Positions 54,204 to 63,784 of a stretch of 64,000 nt of DNA are shown here, one piece after another. The notes under the pieces are model-generated. The model was not told where the DNA came from, did no database searches, and was given only the letters and a program-made list of their open reading frames with translations. Position 1 is the stretch's first letter. Every line of letters begins with the position of its first letter. The stretch covers positions 3,286,001-3,350,000 of the forward strand of contig NZ_CP117430.1 in the NCBI RefSeq assembly GCF_030687395.1, given 5' to 3'. Origin of the DNA: Pseudomonas wuhanensis (GTDB taxonomy: Bacteria; Pseudomonadota; Gammaproteobacteria; Pseudomonadales; Pseudomonadaceae). The translations under genes were made by a program, and so were the position numbers.

Positions 54204-55061
54204 ATGTCCATTTCGCAACGCCCTGCCTATATCTATCGCCCCATGACCTCGGCCGATATGGCGTCGGCCCATGCCTTGTCCGTGCAGTTGAAGTGGCCCC
54301 ACCGCCTGGAAGACTGGGCCATGCTGCAGCGCATCGCGCAGGGTTTTGTCGTAGAAGACGCAGGCCGCCTGATCGGTACCGCGTTCACCTGTGCGCAGGG
54401 ACATTACGCCACGATCGGCCTGGTGATCGTCAGTGACGAGTACCAGGGCCAGGGTATAGGTCGCAAGCTGATGGAGCTGGCACTTGAGGCGTGCGGATCG
54501 CGTACCGCCATGCTCAATGCGACGCTGGCCGGCGCCCCGCTTTATGCCAGCCAGGGGTTCATTGACTTTGGACATATTCAACAACATCAGGGGCACGCGC
54601 GGGTTCCTGCACCGAATGACCTGGCAACCGGTGAACGCTGCCGCCCGCTGACCGAAGCCGATCGGAGCATGCAGATTGAACTGGCCAACGCCGGCAGCGG
54701 CCTGGACAGACACGCCGTGCTCAATGATCTGTTCGATGTTGTCGAACACTCGGTCGGTATCGAGCGCGATGGTCAGCTGCGCGCTTTCGCCCTGCTGCGC
54801 CCATTCGGCCGTGGTCGCTGTATCGGCCCGGTCATCGCAGAAAACCCAGAGCAGGCCAAACACTTGATCGCGGTGTTGCTGGCCCAAGTGCCAGGCGCCT
54901 TCGTGCGCATGGATATACCGTCCGACAGCGGTCTCGCCCCTTGGCTGGAAGAGGCCGGGCTGAAGCACGTCGACACCGTCGCACAAATGGCTCGCGGTAC
55001 CCCACCGCAGGCTATCGGCGCAGTGCACCAGTTTGCTCTGGTGACTCAGGCCATCGGCTGA
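54204..55061 (+). CDS. GNAT-family N-acetyltransferase, two-domain
   Basis: A 285-aa acyl-CoA-dependent acetyltransferase. The N-terminal domain has IGLVIVSDEYQGQGIGRKLM, the acetyl-CoA pyrophosphate motif QGQGIGRKL, and a downstream ASQGF. The C-terminal domain (after residue ~145) has a second, degenerate GNAT-like fold (DUF1929/YitI-type). ATG 54204 has GGAG upstream; the longer frame has no support. It is first in an operon with a cupin protein and a TatA homologue. It may acetylate an amine or amino acid from the linked pathway; the substrate is unknown. Confidence 0.87.
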   Translation: MSISQRPAYIYRPMTSADMASAHALSVQLKWPHRLEDWAMLQRIAQGFVVEDAGRLIGTAFTCAQGHYATIGLVIVSDEYQGQGIGRKLMELALEACGSRTAMLNATLAGAPLYASQGFIDFGHIQQHQGHARVPAPNDLATGERCRPLTEADRSMQIELANAGSGLDRHAVLNDLFDVVEHSVGIERDGQLRAFALLRPFGRGRCIGPVIAENPEQAKHLIAVLLAQVPGAFVRMDIPSDSGLAPWLEEAGLKHVDTVAQMARGTPPQAIGAVHQFALVTQAIG

Positions 55062-55118
55062 CAAATCCCACCGTTACATCCAACGCTACACGATGCATTT
55101 TCCTGGAGAAACACCTTC

Positions 55119-55826
55119 ATGCTAGAGCCCACTGCAGTGCTGTTGGCACACGCCGATGGCAGTCCCGTCCCAACAAAATTCACCCCCGGTTCGTTGGGGG
55201 CCAACGATCCTTTCGACAGACACATTGCTTATAACGGGCCGCAGGACATTGCTGCCGGCGTGGTCCAGGCGAGCGGACAATTCAACGTCGATGACTATCC
55301 CTACAGCGAAACGATCGTGGTTCACGCAGGACAAGTCACCCTGCAGAGCCAGGATTGCACGCTCCAGTTAAATCCCGGTGACAGCGCCGTGATCGCCCGC
55401 GGTACGTCGCTGCAGATCGAAGCGCAACCCGACTCTCTCTGGGCATTCTGTGCGGATACCCAGCCCGTTGAAGAGCGCAATCCCGGGCTCACGGCACTTC
55501 CCCCGCTAACCCTGCTCTCTCCCTCGGCAGCGCCGGATGCACAAATCCTGCTAAGCCCGGCACCGCAATGTCGCTCGCACAATGTGTTCGTCGAAGAAGC
55601 GACCAACTTGCGCATCGGCATCTGGGACTCGACGCCTTATACCCGCAGAGCGAGGCCGCACATGCTGCATGAACTGATGCACCTGCTTGAAGGCAGCGTC
55701 ACCCTCCAGGTGGCGGACGGCGCCCATCTGACGGTCAACACTGGCGATACGGTGTTCGTACCCCGAGGCGCCCCATGCGCCTGGAAGAGCAGCGCCTATG
55801 TGCGCAAGTTTTACGTCGTCAAATAA
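55119..55826 (+). CDS. Double-cupin protein
   Basis: A 235-aa protein of two cupin halves: YPYSETIVVHAGQVTLQS with LNPGDSAVIARGTSL in the first, and HELMHLLEGSVTLQVADGAH with VNTGDTVFVPRGAPCAW in the second. This matches the (DUF861/EutQ-like) cupins seen next to amine catabolic genes. The second half keeps HEL-MH but lacks a full metal triad, so it may bind a ligand rather than catalyse. GGAG precedes the ATG. It follows the GNAT gene by 57 bp. Confidence 0.85.
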   Translation: MLEPTAVLLAHADGSPVPTKFTPGSLGANDPFDRHIAYNGPQDIAAGVVQASGQFNVDDYPYSETIVVHAGQVTLQSQDCTLQLNPGDSAVIARGTSLQIEAQPDSLWAFCADTQPVEERNPGLTALPPLTLLSPSAAPDAQILLSPAPQCRSHNVFVEEATNLRIGIWDSTPYTRRARPHMLHELMHLLEGSVTLQVADGAHLTVNTGDTVFVPRGAPCAWKSSAYVRKFYVVK

Positions 55827-55914
55827 CTCGAACTGCGTGAGCGCCGGCAGATGGATTTCTCCTTCGCCGGCCCCACCACCGAACTGATCAATCAGTTACT
55901 ACGGAGCACAGATA

Positions 55915-56091
55915 ATGGGAATAGGTGGCTTCAGTACCGGCAAGCTCCTGATCATCCTGTTGATCGTGATCATGCTGTTCGGAACCAGGCGCCTGAAAGG
56001 TCTGGGGGCGGATCTCGGCGAAACGATCAGAGGATTTCGCAAATCCATAGGCGACGATAAGTCCGTCACTGATGAGCCCAAGGACACGTGA
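55915..56091 (+). CDS. tatA: TatA-family twin-arginine translocase subunit, orphan
   Basis: A 58-aa protein with the complete TatA plan: N-terminal MGIGGFSTGKLL, a hydrophobic helix LIILLIVIMLFG, the FGTRRLKGLG hinge and an amphipathic helix ADLGETIRGFRKS, then an acidic tail. It is shorter than the main TatA (usually 70-90 residues) and too small for standard ORF cut-offs. GGAG lies 9 nt before the ATG 55915. It is 88 bp after the cupin gene in the same direction. No tatB or tatC is near. Confidence 0.85.
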   Translation: MGIGGFSTGKLLIILLIVIMLFGTRRLKGLGADLGETIRGFRKSIGDDKSVTDEPKDT

Positions 56092-56150
56092 AGTCCGGCA
56101 GACCTAGATGCCATCACCCGGAGAGTACAAGGGATTAACCAAATCATAAC

Positions 56151-56294
56151 TTAAAGCCCCTTGGCCTCATCCCCCTCGGCGTAGCTGTAGGGCGGGTAGC
56201 CCGCGTCACAAAGAATGACCACGTCTATAGGGTCGCTCGCCCAACTCCTCGCGTGCAACGCACACCCCAGTAAAACCATCAGCAACATCCGCAT
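56151..56294 (-). pseudogene. N-terminal stub of an SBP_bac_3-type substrate-binding protein
   Basis: ATG 56294 with AAGGAA upstream opens a signal peptide (MLLMVLLGCALHARSWA) followed by VVILCDAGYPPYSYAEGDEA, the typical start of extracellular solute-binding proteins for amino acids. A TAA follows at residue 48 and the frame beyond is not similar to the family. So only the first ~47 residues remain. The promoter and ribosome binding site seem kept. It is antisense to the tatA end region. Confidence 0.6.
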
Positions 56295-56386
56295 GAAAGG
56301 CTTCCTTCACATTCCGTTGATCCCCTCCGCTACCCCCTTCGCTACAAGGGAAGGGATGTTAAAAACGGGCGCGATAAACAAAAAAA

Positions 56387-56407
56387 AGCCCGCAGTGTGA
56401 ACGGGCT
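56387..56407 (-). terminator. Rho-independent terminator of the leftward catabolic unit
   Basis: On the minus strand: AGCCCG / CGGGCT stem with a 9-nt loop followed by a run of seven T. It lies 58 bp after the stop of the tartrate dehydrogenase-type gene. Confidence 0.88.
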
Positions 56408-56464
56408 AAAAGGGTGAGTCACAAGAATGAATAAAGCTTCCTGCTGACCAGTTGTTACCTCGGC

Positions 56465-57544
56465 TCAAAGCAACGCGGCGATTGCCCTGCCGACATCCTG
56501 GGTCGATCCCTGCCCTCCCAGATCGGGAGTGATTGGCCCCTCGGCGATGACCTGTTCGATCGCCTGTAGAATTCCGTCATGCGCCGCGCGATAACGTTCA
56601 TCACCGTTGCCGAGGAAATCCAGCATCAAGGCCCCGGACCAGATCATCGCAATCGGGTTGGCGATGTTCTGCCCATAGATGTCCGGCGCCGAGCCATGCA
56701 CCGGCTCGAACAGGGAGGGGAAGCGTCGCTCCGGATCGAGGTTGGCCGACGGCGCGATGCCGATGGTTCCAGCGCAGGCCGGTCCCAGGTCGGACAGAAT
56801 GTCGCCGAACAAATTCGACGCCACCACCACATCGAAACGGTCCGGTTGCAGCACGAAACGCGCGCACAGAATGTCGATGTGTTGCTTGTCCCAGGTGACG
56901 TCCGGGTACTTCGCAGCCATCAATGCAGTGCGCTCGTCCCAGTACGGCATGCTGATGGAAATGCCGTTGGACTTGGTCGCCGCCGTCAGGCGTTTGCGCG
57001 GCCGGGTCTGGGCCAGGTCGAAGGCGAACTTGAGAATCCGGTCCACGCCGCGTCGGGTAAACACCGACTCTTGCAGCACGAACTCATGTTCGGTGCCTTC
57101 GAACATCTTGCCGCCGACCGACGAATACTCGCCTTCGGTATTTTCCCGGATCACCACAAAATCGATGTCCCCGGCTTCGCGCCCGGCCAGCGGACAGGGC
57201 ACACCGGGAAACAGCCGCACCGGGCGGATGTTCACGTATTGGTCGAAGTCACGGCGAAACTTCAGCAGCGAACCCCACAGGGAAATGTGATCCGGCACTT
57301 TGTCCGGCCAGCCCACGGCGCCAAAGTAAATCGCGTCGAAGCCCTTGAGTTGCTCGAACCAGTCGGCGGGCATCATCTGCCCGTGTTCCAGGTAGTAGTC
57401 GCAATGCGCCCAGTCGAGAACCTCAATGCTCAAATCCAGTTGCCACTTCTTCGCGGCTTGTTCCAGTACCCGCAGCCCTTCCGGCAAGACTTCCTTGCCG
57501 ATGCCATCGCCGGCAATCGCGGCGATTCTGAATGGTTTGCTCAT
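56465..57544 (-). CDS. Tartrate dehydrogenase/decarboxylase or D-malate dehydrogenase-type enzyme
   Basis: A 359-aa beta-decarboxylating dehydrogenase (IMDH/ICDH superfamily, TtuC branch). FRIAAIAGDGIGKEVLPE opens the NAD-binding part; FGAVGWPDKVPDHISLWG is typical of the tartrate/D-malate branch; the catalytic Tyr/Lys/Asp sites are in IRENTEGEYSS, NGISISMPYWD, NLFGDILSDLG, and EPVHGSAPDIYGQNIANP. It oxidises L-tartrate, D-malate or a similar hydroxy diacid. ATG 57544 follows GAGGAG. It lies 40 bp downstream of the gabD-type gene and ends in a good terminator. Confidence 0.88.
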   Translation of the reverse strand: MSKPFRIAAIAGDGIGKEVLPEGLRVLEQAAKKWQLDLSIEVLDWAHCDYYLEHGQMMPADWFEQLKGFDAIYFGAVGWPDKVPDHISLWGSLLKFRRDFDQYVNIRPVRLFPGVPCPLAGREAGDIDFVVIRENTEGEYSSVGGKMFEGTEHEFVLQESVFTRRGVDRILKFAFDLAQTRPRKRLTAATKSNGISISMPYWDERTALMAAKYPDVTWDKQHIDILCARFVLQPDRFDVVVASNLFGDILSDLGPACAGTIGIAPSANLDPERRFPSLFEPVHGSAPDIYGQNIANPIAMIWSGALMLDFLGNGDERYRAAHDGILQAIEQVIAEGPITPDLGGQGSTQDVGRAIAALL

Positions 57545-57584
57545 CAATCGTGGCTCCTCAATATCTGTTCCAACGGTGACCGGA

Positions 57585-59042
57585 TCACAGCCCACCGATG
57601 TGGAAGGCTTTGACTTCAAGGTATTCATCCAGGCCGTACTTGCTGCCTTCGCGACCCAGGCCCGATTGCTTGATACCGCCGAAGGGGGCGACTTCCATGG
57701 AAATGAGCCCGGTGTTGAGACCAATCATGCCGAACTCCAGCGCCTCGCCAAACCGCCATGAACGGCGCAAGTCCTGGGTGAAGAAATAGGCGCCCAAGCC
57801 ATACGGCGTGGCATTTGCCAAGGCCAGCGCCTCTTCCTCAGTGGTAAAACGCATCAGCGGTGCAACTGGGCCGAAGGTTTCTTCGCTGGCCAGCAACATC
57901 CCGGCATGGGCTTCAGCGAGCACTGTCGGTTGGACGAACTGGCTGTCACCCTCGGGGATACCACCACAGAGCAGACGGGCTCCCTGGCTCAAGGCATCGT
58001 CGATATGTCGGGCGACCTTGCTCACCGCTGCGGCATTGATCAGTGGGCCGATGGTGACATCGGCGTCCAGGCCATTGCCGACCTTGAGCTTGCCCACCTC
58101 CTCCACCAAACGCTGGGCGAAGCGCTCGTAGATTCCGTCCTGCACCAGAATCCGGTTGGCGCAGACGCAGGTTTGCCCGGCGTTGCGAAACTTGCTGAGC
58201 ATGATGCCGGCCACTGTCTGCTCAAGGTCAGCGTCGTCGAACACAATGAACGGCGCGTTACCGCCCAGTTCCAGGCTCAAGCGCTTGATGTGTTCGGCGC
58301 TCTGGCGCATCAGCAGTCGACCGACAGCGGTGGAACCGGTGAAGGAGATTTTGCGCACTGTCGGGTTGCCGGTCAGTTCTTCGCCGATGCCGGCGGGCAT
58401 GCCGGTCACTACGTTGAACACCCCGACCGGAATGCCGACCCGTTCGGCGAGTACTGCCAGAGCCAGCGCCGACAGCGGGGTCAGGTCCGAGGGTTTGACA
58501 ATGACCGGGCAGCCCGCCGCCAGGGCTGGTGCGCATTTACGGGTGATCATCGCGTTGGGGAAGTTCCACGGGGTGATCGCGGCGCAGACCCCGACCGGCT
58601 GCTTGAGCGTGAGCAAGCGGCGGTCGCCGCTGGGTGCCGGTATGGTTTCGCCGTAGACCCGTCGGGCTTCTTCGGCGAACCATTTGACGAAGCCGGCGCC
58701 GTAGCGAATTTCGCCCTTGGCTTCATTCAGCGGTTTGCCCTGTTCGCAGGTCATGATCAGCGCCAGGTCGTCGAGGTTGTCGATCATGGCCTGATACCAG
58801 CGCTCCAGCAGCGCCGCGCGCTCTGCCGCCGGGCGTGCGCGCCATGCCGGCCAGGCGCGGTCGGCGGCTTCAATGGCGCGTCGGGTTTCGCTGCCTTGCA
58901 TCGCAGGTACGCGAGCGAGCAACTGGCCGCTGGCCGGGTCGATGACGTCAAGGGTGGCGGCGTTGTCGGCGCCGATCCACTGACCGTCGATGTAAGCGAG
59001 TTCTACCAGCAGGCTGGGGTCTTTCAGGCGATTTTTGAGCAT
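57585..59042 (-). CDS. gabD: NAD(P)-dependent succinate-semialdehyde dehydrogenase
   Basis: A 485-aa aldehyde dehydrogenase with all active-site motifs: TPWNFPNAMITRKCAPALAA (Asn), FTGSTAVGR, LELGGNAPFIVFDDAD (Glu), and GQTCVCANR (Cys). It fits the GabD branch, which oxidises succinate semialdehyde to succinate or glutarate semialdehyde to glutarate. It sits 40 bp before the tartrate-type gene and 156 bp after the chemoreceptor gene. The partner gabT is about 7 kb away on the same strand. Confidence 0.9.
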   Translation of the reverse strand: MLKNRLKDPSLLVELAYIDGQWIGADNAATLDVIDPASGQLLARVPAMQGSETRRAIEAADRAWPAWRARPAAERAALLERWYQAMIDNLDDLALIMTCEQGKPLNEAKGEIRYGAGFVKWFAEEARRVYGETIPAPSGDRRLLTLKQPVGVCAAITPWNFPNAMITRKCAPALAAGCPVIVKPSDLTPLSALALAVLAERVGIPVGVFNVVTGMPAGIGEELTGNPTVRKISFTGSTAVGRLLMRQSAEHIKRLSLELGGNAPFIVFDDADLEQTVAGIMLSKFRNAGQTCVCANRILVQDGIYERFAQRLVEEVGKLKVGNGLDADVTIGPLINAAAVSKVARHIDDALSQGARLLCGGIPEGDSQFVQPTVLAEAHAGMLLASEETFGPVAPLMRFTTEEEALALANATPYGLGAYFFTQDLRRSWRFGEALEFGMIGLNTGLISMEVAPFGGIKQSGLGREGSKYGLDEYLEVKAFHIGGL

Positions 59043-59198
59043 GGTGTCGAGTCCTGTTCCGAGACAGCCTTCAGTCTATTGGGTCGTCCCGGACGAGGAT
59101 GCTGAAAGCGCCGCCCCAGCAGCCTTCGAATGCTGAAAATCAGCATTCGACAGCAGGCTCTACCGTTGGTTTGTGATGATCGGACACGACTAACTCGG

Positions 59199-61280
59199 TC
59201 AGACGATGAAATGCTTGACCATGCTATTCAACTCGCTGGCCAAGCCCGCGAGTTCGCGGCTAGAGGCCTGGCTCTGATGGGTCCCGGCCGAAGCCTGTCG
59301 GGAAACATCACGGATATTGAGCAGGTTGCGGTCCACCTCACGGGCAACATGGGATTGCTCTTCGGTGGCACTTGCAATACACAGATTGCGTTCGTTGATC
59401 TGAGCGATGTCATCGACGATGGCATTCAGTGCCGCGCCTGCCGCACGAGCGACCTCCAGGGTTTCCCGGGTTTTACCATTGCTGCTTTGCATGGCTCGCA
59501 AGGTGCCGTGGCTGCTTTTTTGCACAGAGCCGATGATCGTCTCGATCTGTTTGGTCGATTCCTGGGTTCGTTGCGCCAACGCCCGGACCTCGTCCGCCAC
59601 TACGGCGAAACCCCGTCCACTTTCGCCCGCGCGAGCCGCCTCGATCGCCGCATTCAAGGCAAGCAGGTTCGTTTGCTCGGCAACGCCGCGAATTACATCC
59701 ATCACCGAGCCGATATCACCTATCTGGCCTGCCAGGGCCTGCAGGGCTCCGGCGGTATCCTCGATATCCTCGGTCAATGATTCGATGGCACCGACGGTAC
59801 GGCTGACACTCTCCTGCCCCTGTCGCGAGCGCTGGTCTGCTGCCTGGGACACCTCCGAGGCCCAGGCGGCATTGCGCGCCACGTCTTCAATCGCGCCAGT
59901 CATTTGGGTCACCGCACTGGCTGCCTGATCGAGTTCAGCGCTCTGGCGTTGCACACCACGGGTGGCCTCATCGGTCACGGCGCTCAACTGAGCGGAGGTC
60001 GTGGCCAGTCGCTCGGAAGAACTCAACACCTGCCTGACGGTACTGCGCAAGTTCATCTGCATGCGTTCAAGCGCCTGCAGCAGGCGCGCCGCCTCATCCA
60101 TGCCAACGATATCCAGTGATTGGGTCAGGTCACCCTTGGCGATACGCTCGGCTGCCGCCATGGCAATCGCCAACTGTTTCAACAGACGCAGCACGATCAA
60201 GGTCGCCAAGGTCCCGCCAGCTAACAGCAGTGCCAGCAAACCTGTAGACATCAGGATGAGTCTCTGCCGGTCACTGTCGCGGCGTTTCATCAGCGCCTCA
60301 TCGAGCGCCGTCAGCGCTGATTGGCCGAGGGCATACAAGGCATCAACCGGTTTGTTGTAAGCAGTCAGGTAATCGCCAACCGGGTAATTGAGCTTAAGCG
60401 CGTACAAGGCATCGGTAGGCTCGTTAATCCCTGCGGAGTTTGCGCTGGGCACGAAATCCAGGTCCATTTCGACGACCGATACCAATCGCGCATTGCTGAG
60501 TTCAAGCGCCTGCTGGATCTGCGGACCTAGCGCCGTTAGCGGTGCTTCCAGCAGAGCCTTGAGTTCCGGCTCGGCAGCACTCGCCTTGGTCAAGGCACGT
60601 GCCGTCTTGTCAACGCTGCTCAGCGCCTGAGTGGCCAGGCCACGCAACGCACCTTGTTGCTCGGGCAAGATCCGGCCCTGTGCCAGATACAGGCCACCGG
60701 CACCACGCAACTGACCCAACAACTCGCTGGCTTTCGGCAATTCGATCAGGGCACCCGCAATCAGCGCGTCAGTCCCTAAAACCGGGTCCAGTGACAGTTC
60801 GAAGTGATCGAGCAACGCATCCTCAATCAGCAGGCAGGCTGCGATCAACTGGCTATGCCAGGCCAGACTCTGCGGACCTTTGACTGTGGCCTGGCTAACC
60901 TGGTCGGCCAGCTCGCGCCATTGTTGTTGCGTCTGCCGCCAGGTAGCCAGGATCTCGGGGCCGACCTCGGCCTCCTGTAACACACGCTCGGTTGCGTCGA
61001 AGGCGCGATCCACCTCGGCCTGCTTGTTCAGACGAGCCTCGTGGAAGGTCTGGTTGCCGCCCAGCACGACGGATGACAAATCGCGATGTTGCTGCGTCAA
61101 GTGAATGAGCTGGAGCAACCCCTGCACCGGTCGTATGCCGCGCAGCTCAAGATTTGTCTGGCGGCTATGCTGGTACGCACCCAGTACGTAAAGGCTGGTT
61201 GGAATGGCAATCAGGGTCACGGCTAGCAAGCCGAGCAAGACAAACTTGCCAGAGAATGACAGGCGCTCAAGCACTTTCAT
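59199..61280 (-). CDS. Methyl-accepting chemotaxis protein
   Basis: A 693-aa chemoreceptor. The first membrane helix is near residues 10-32 ([20 protein letters not shown]), followed by a ~330-residue periplasmic sensor region that looks all-helical, a second membrane helix ([16 protein letters not shown]), HAMP, and the signalling domain. The hairpin tip reads [20 protein letters not shown]. Start ATG 61280 has GGAG 7 nt upstream; the longer frame begins at a weak site. Its place in the catabolic cluster, between argE- and gabD-type genes, suggests it steers cells to the pathway's substrate. Confidence 0.9.
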   Translation of the reverse strand: MKVLERLSFSGKFVLLGLLAVTLIAIPTSLYVLGAYQHSRQTNLELRGIRPVQGLLQLIHLTQQHRDLSSVVLGGNQTFHEARLNKQAEVDRAFDATERVLQEAEVGPEILATWRQTQQQWRELADQVSQATVKGPQSLAWHSQLIAACLLIEDALLDHFELSLDPVLGTDALIAGALIELPKASELLGQLRGAGGLYLAQGRILPEQQGALRGLATQALSSVDKTARALTKASAAEPELKALLEAPLTALGPQIQQALELSNARLVSVVEMDLDFVPSANSAGINEPTDALYALKLNYPVGDYLTAYNKPVDALYALGQSALTALDEALMKRRDSDRQRLILMSTGLLALLLAGGTLATLIVLRLLKQLAIAMAAAERIAKGDLTQSLDIVGMDEAARLLQALERMQMNLRSTVRQVLSSSERLATTSAQLSAVTDEATRGVQRQSAELDQAASAVTQMTGAIEDVARNAAWASEVSQAADQRSRQGQESVSRTVGAIESLTEDIEDTAGALQALAGQIGDIGSVMDVIRGVAEQTNLLALNAAIEAARAGESGRGFAVVADEVRALAQRTQESTKQIETIIGSVQKSSHGTLRAMQSSNGKTRETLEVARAAGAALNAIVDDIAQINERNLCIASATEEQSHVAREVDRNLLNIRDVSRQASAGTHQSQASSRELAGLASELNSMVKHFIV

Positions 61281-61460
61281 GAGGGAACTCCGGAAGGGTT
61301 GCGAGTGGCTAGCGGCTTTCTGAATAGACGCAGTCAAGCCTGGGAAGGCTTTCTCAGCACTTCCCACACTGTCGGTACGTTGAAGGGGTGAACCGGGCGT
61401 CATGCCATAACCAGGACACAAGCGTGGTGCGCAAAGTGTTCGGCGTAGGCAAACGGAACT

Positions 61461-62618
61461 CTAAAGCCGCATCGAGCCCAACAACCCTTGCAGAAAGTGC
61501 TCGCCGGCTTCCATCTGGTTGATCTCGATGAACTCGTCAGGCTTATGCGCCTGTTCTATCGAGCCCGGGCCACAGACCACCACGGGTACATCCAGCCGCT
61601 GTTTGAACAACCCGCCCTCGGTGCCGAAGGAGACCTTGGCGGTACCGGTATCCGGTGCGGCAAAGTTCTTCAGAAAACGCACCGCTTCGACACTCGGGTG
61701 AGTATCGAGGCCGGGATAGACGTTCAGGGTTTCGATTTCGATGTCCGCCACACTGGACAGCTTTTTGGCTTCACGCACGATCACTTCGGCGCGCTCGCGC
61801 ATCTGCTCCAGAAACTGATCCGGATCGTCCGCCGGCAAGTTACGCACTTCGAAATCGAGGGTGCACAGATTCGGCACGATGTTCAGCGCCTTGCCGCCGA
61901 CAATCTGCCCGACATGCACGGTGCTGTAAGGCACGTCGTAATCCGCATCCTGCGCGCCCTGCTCTTGCAGTTGCAGCTGGCTCTGACGCAGCGCAGCGAT
62001 GAAATCACAAGCCACGTGAATCGCGTTGACCGAACGCGGTGCCAGCGAGGAATGCGCTTCCAGGCCGCGACAGTAAGTGCGGTAAGAACCCTTGCCCTTG
62101 TGCCCAAGCACGAATTGCATATGGGTAGGTTCGCCAATCACACATAAAAACGGCCGCACCGGCGCCAGGTGCAACACGTCGAGCAAACGGCGCACACCCA
62201 CGCAACCGATCTCTTCGTCATGGGACAGCGCCAATTGCAATGGCCGATTCAAGGAATGGTCAGCGGCGTCGAGCATGGCGTCGATGGCCAGCGCGATAAA
62301 GCCCTTCATATCGCAACTGCCACGCCCGTAAATCCGCCCGTCCTGCACCGTCGCCTGAAACGCCGGAAAGGTCCAGGCCTGCCCCGCTGCCGGCACCACA
62401 TCGGTGTGCCCGGACAGCAAAATCCCCGGCACCTCCCGTGGACCGGTACTGGCGAACAGGTTGGCCTTTTTGCCGCTTTCGTCCTTGACGATCAATGACT
62501 CGATGCCCTTGGTCAGCAGCAGATCGCGCACGTACTCGATCAAGGCCATGTTCGACTCCGACGACACGGTGTCAAAGGCCATCAGACGTTTGAGAATGTC
62601 CAGTACGCGGGGTTTCAT
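61461..62618 (-). CDS. argE: M20-family acetylornithine deacetylase-like hydrolase
   Basis: A 385-aa zinc peptidase-family deacetylase. GHTDVVPAAGQAW and YGRGSCDMKGF carry the metal His and Asp; SHDEEIGCVGVRRLL has the catalytic Glu-Glu, and the end GPGSIEQAHKPDEF has the last His. All five metal positions appear kept. The ATG overlaps the stop of the FAD oxidase gene (ATGA), so it is coupled to an opine-oxidase-like pair and may act on an N-acyl amino acid made there rather than in arginine synthesis. Relatives are usually called ArgE. Confidence 0.87.
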   Translation of the reverse strand: MKPRVLDILKRLMAFDTVSSESNMALIEYVRDLLLTKGIESLIVKDESGKKANLFASTGPREVPGILLSGHTDVVPAAGQAWTFPAFQATVQDGRIYGRGSCDMKGFIALAIDAMLDAADHSLNRPLQLALSHDEEIGCVGVRRLLDVLHLAPVRPFLCVIGEPTHMQFVLGHKGKGSYRTYCRGLEAHSSLAPRSVNAIHVACDFIAALRQSQLQLQEQGAQDADYDVPYSTVHVGQIVGGKALNIVPNLCTLDFEVRNLPADDPDQFLEQMRERAEVIVREAKKLSSVADIEIETLNVYPGLDTHPSVEAVRFLKNFAAPDTGTAKVSFGTEGGLFKQRLDVPVVVCGPGSIEQAHKPDEFIEINQMEAGEHFLQGLLGSMRL

Positions 62619-63784
62619 AAAGCCCTGCTCCTTTGCTCAGTTGTCCGTTGCTCGGCTGAAGACGCGAACCGGTTGATGGAGAACGGTAAAATCGAAGTGC
62701 TGGTGCTGCCGGTGCTGATCAGTTCGGCCATCACGTCGCCCACGCCCGGACCGAGCTGGAAGCCATGGCCGGAGAAACCGAAGGCATAGAACAAGCCATC
62801 AACGGTGCCGCTTGGCCCCATCACCGGCAGAGAATCAGACAGATAGCCTTCGATGCCGCTCCACACGCGGATGATGTTCAGGTTGCCGACACCCGGCAGC
62901 AGGCGCCGCATCTGATCCATCTGATTGAGAATGCTGCGCGGCTCGACATAGGCCCGACGGTTGAGCATGTCTGGTTCGCTGCGATAGCCGCCACCGATGA
63001 TGATGTTGCCGCGGGGTATCTGGCGGAAATAGATCACTTCCTCGGGAATTTTGGTGTACACGCCGATCACCGTCGGCAAGGCGTACGGCACCGGTTCGGT
63101 CACGGCCATTTGCGGACCTTTGGTCTCAAGCGGCACCGGCTCGCCGAACTGCGCCGAGAGTTTCTGGCCCCAGGCGCCGGCAGTAATCAGCAGGCGTTCT
63201 GCGCTGAACTGGCGGCCGTCGGTGGTACGGATGTTGAACTCGCCGCCGACCTTCTGCACCTCGGCCACTTCAGTCCGTTCTTCGATCCGTGCGCCGAGAC
63301 GTCGTGCCGCCCGGGCAAACGCCGGGGCTGCCAGACGCGGGTTGGCGTGACCATCGTGGGGAGCGTAGGAGCCGCCCTTCACATCCGGGCCGAGGAACGG
63401 AAAGCGCTTGTGCAACTCGTCGCCACGAAAGATCTTCAAGTCCAGCTGCTCCGCCTCAGGGGCGTCTGCGTAGGCTTGCAACTCGGCGATTTCGTCTTCG
63501 CGGTAACACACGCGCAAATGCCCGCTGGCGATGAATTCCAGGTCATCGTCGATCAGCTCCGGCAGACGCTTCCACAGCGCCCAGGAGCGATTGGCCAGTT
63601 CCAGCTGCCCAAGATAACGCCCTTGACGTCGCACGTTGCCGAAGTTCACGCCGCTGGCGTACTGACCGATCTGGTCGCGTTCCAGCAAAATCACTGACTT
63701 GCCGCGCTGGCGCAGAAAAAACGCCGCCGCCGAGCCCATCAGGCCGCCGCCGACAATCACGACATCGGCTTTGTGTAGCGTCAT
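62615..63784 (-). CDS. FAD-dependent amino acid/opine oxidase-like subunit (DAO family)
   Basis: A 389-aa flavoprotein of the D-amino-acid oxidase (DAO) superfamily, similar to opine oxidase subunit B and hydroxyproline dehydrogenase beta subunits. The FAD motif is DVVIVGGGLMGSAAAFFLRQ, with ILLERDQIGQYASGVNFGNV; the C-terminal FAD loop is YAFGFSGHGFQLGPGVG. ATG 63784 has GAGGAGG upstream and overlaps the stop of the preceding gene by 4 bp (ATGA). With the [2Fe-2S] protein before it, it should form a multi-subunit dehydrogenase for an N-alkyl amino acid or imino acid. Confidence 0.88.
   Translation of the reverse strand: MTLHKADVVIVGGGLMGSAAAFFLRQRGKSVILLERDQIGQYASGVNFGNVRRQGRYLGQLELANRSWALWKRLPELIDDDLEFIASGHLRVCYREDEIAELQAYADAPEAEQLDLKIFRGDELHKRFPFLGPDVKGGSYAPHDGHANPRLAAPAFARAARRLGARIEERTEVAEVQKVGGEFNIRTTDGRQFSAERLLITAGAWGQKLSAQFGEPVPLETKGPQMAVTEPVPYALPTVIGVYTKIPEEVIYFRQIPRGNIIIGGGYRSEPDMLNRRAYVEPRSILNQMDQMRRLLPGVGNLNIIRVWSGIEGYLSDSLPVMGPSGTVDGLFYAFGFSGHGFQLGPGVGDVMAELISTGSTSTSILPFSINRFASSAEQRTTEQRSRAL

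Noticed and set aside
57906..59105. 399-codon plus-strand frame
   Set aside because: Antisense to gabD; no family features.
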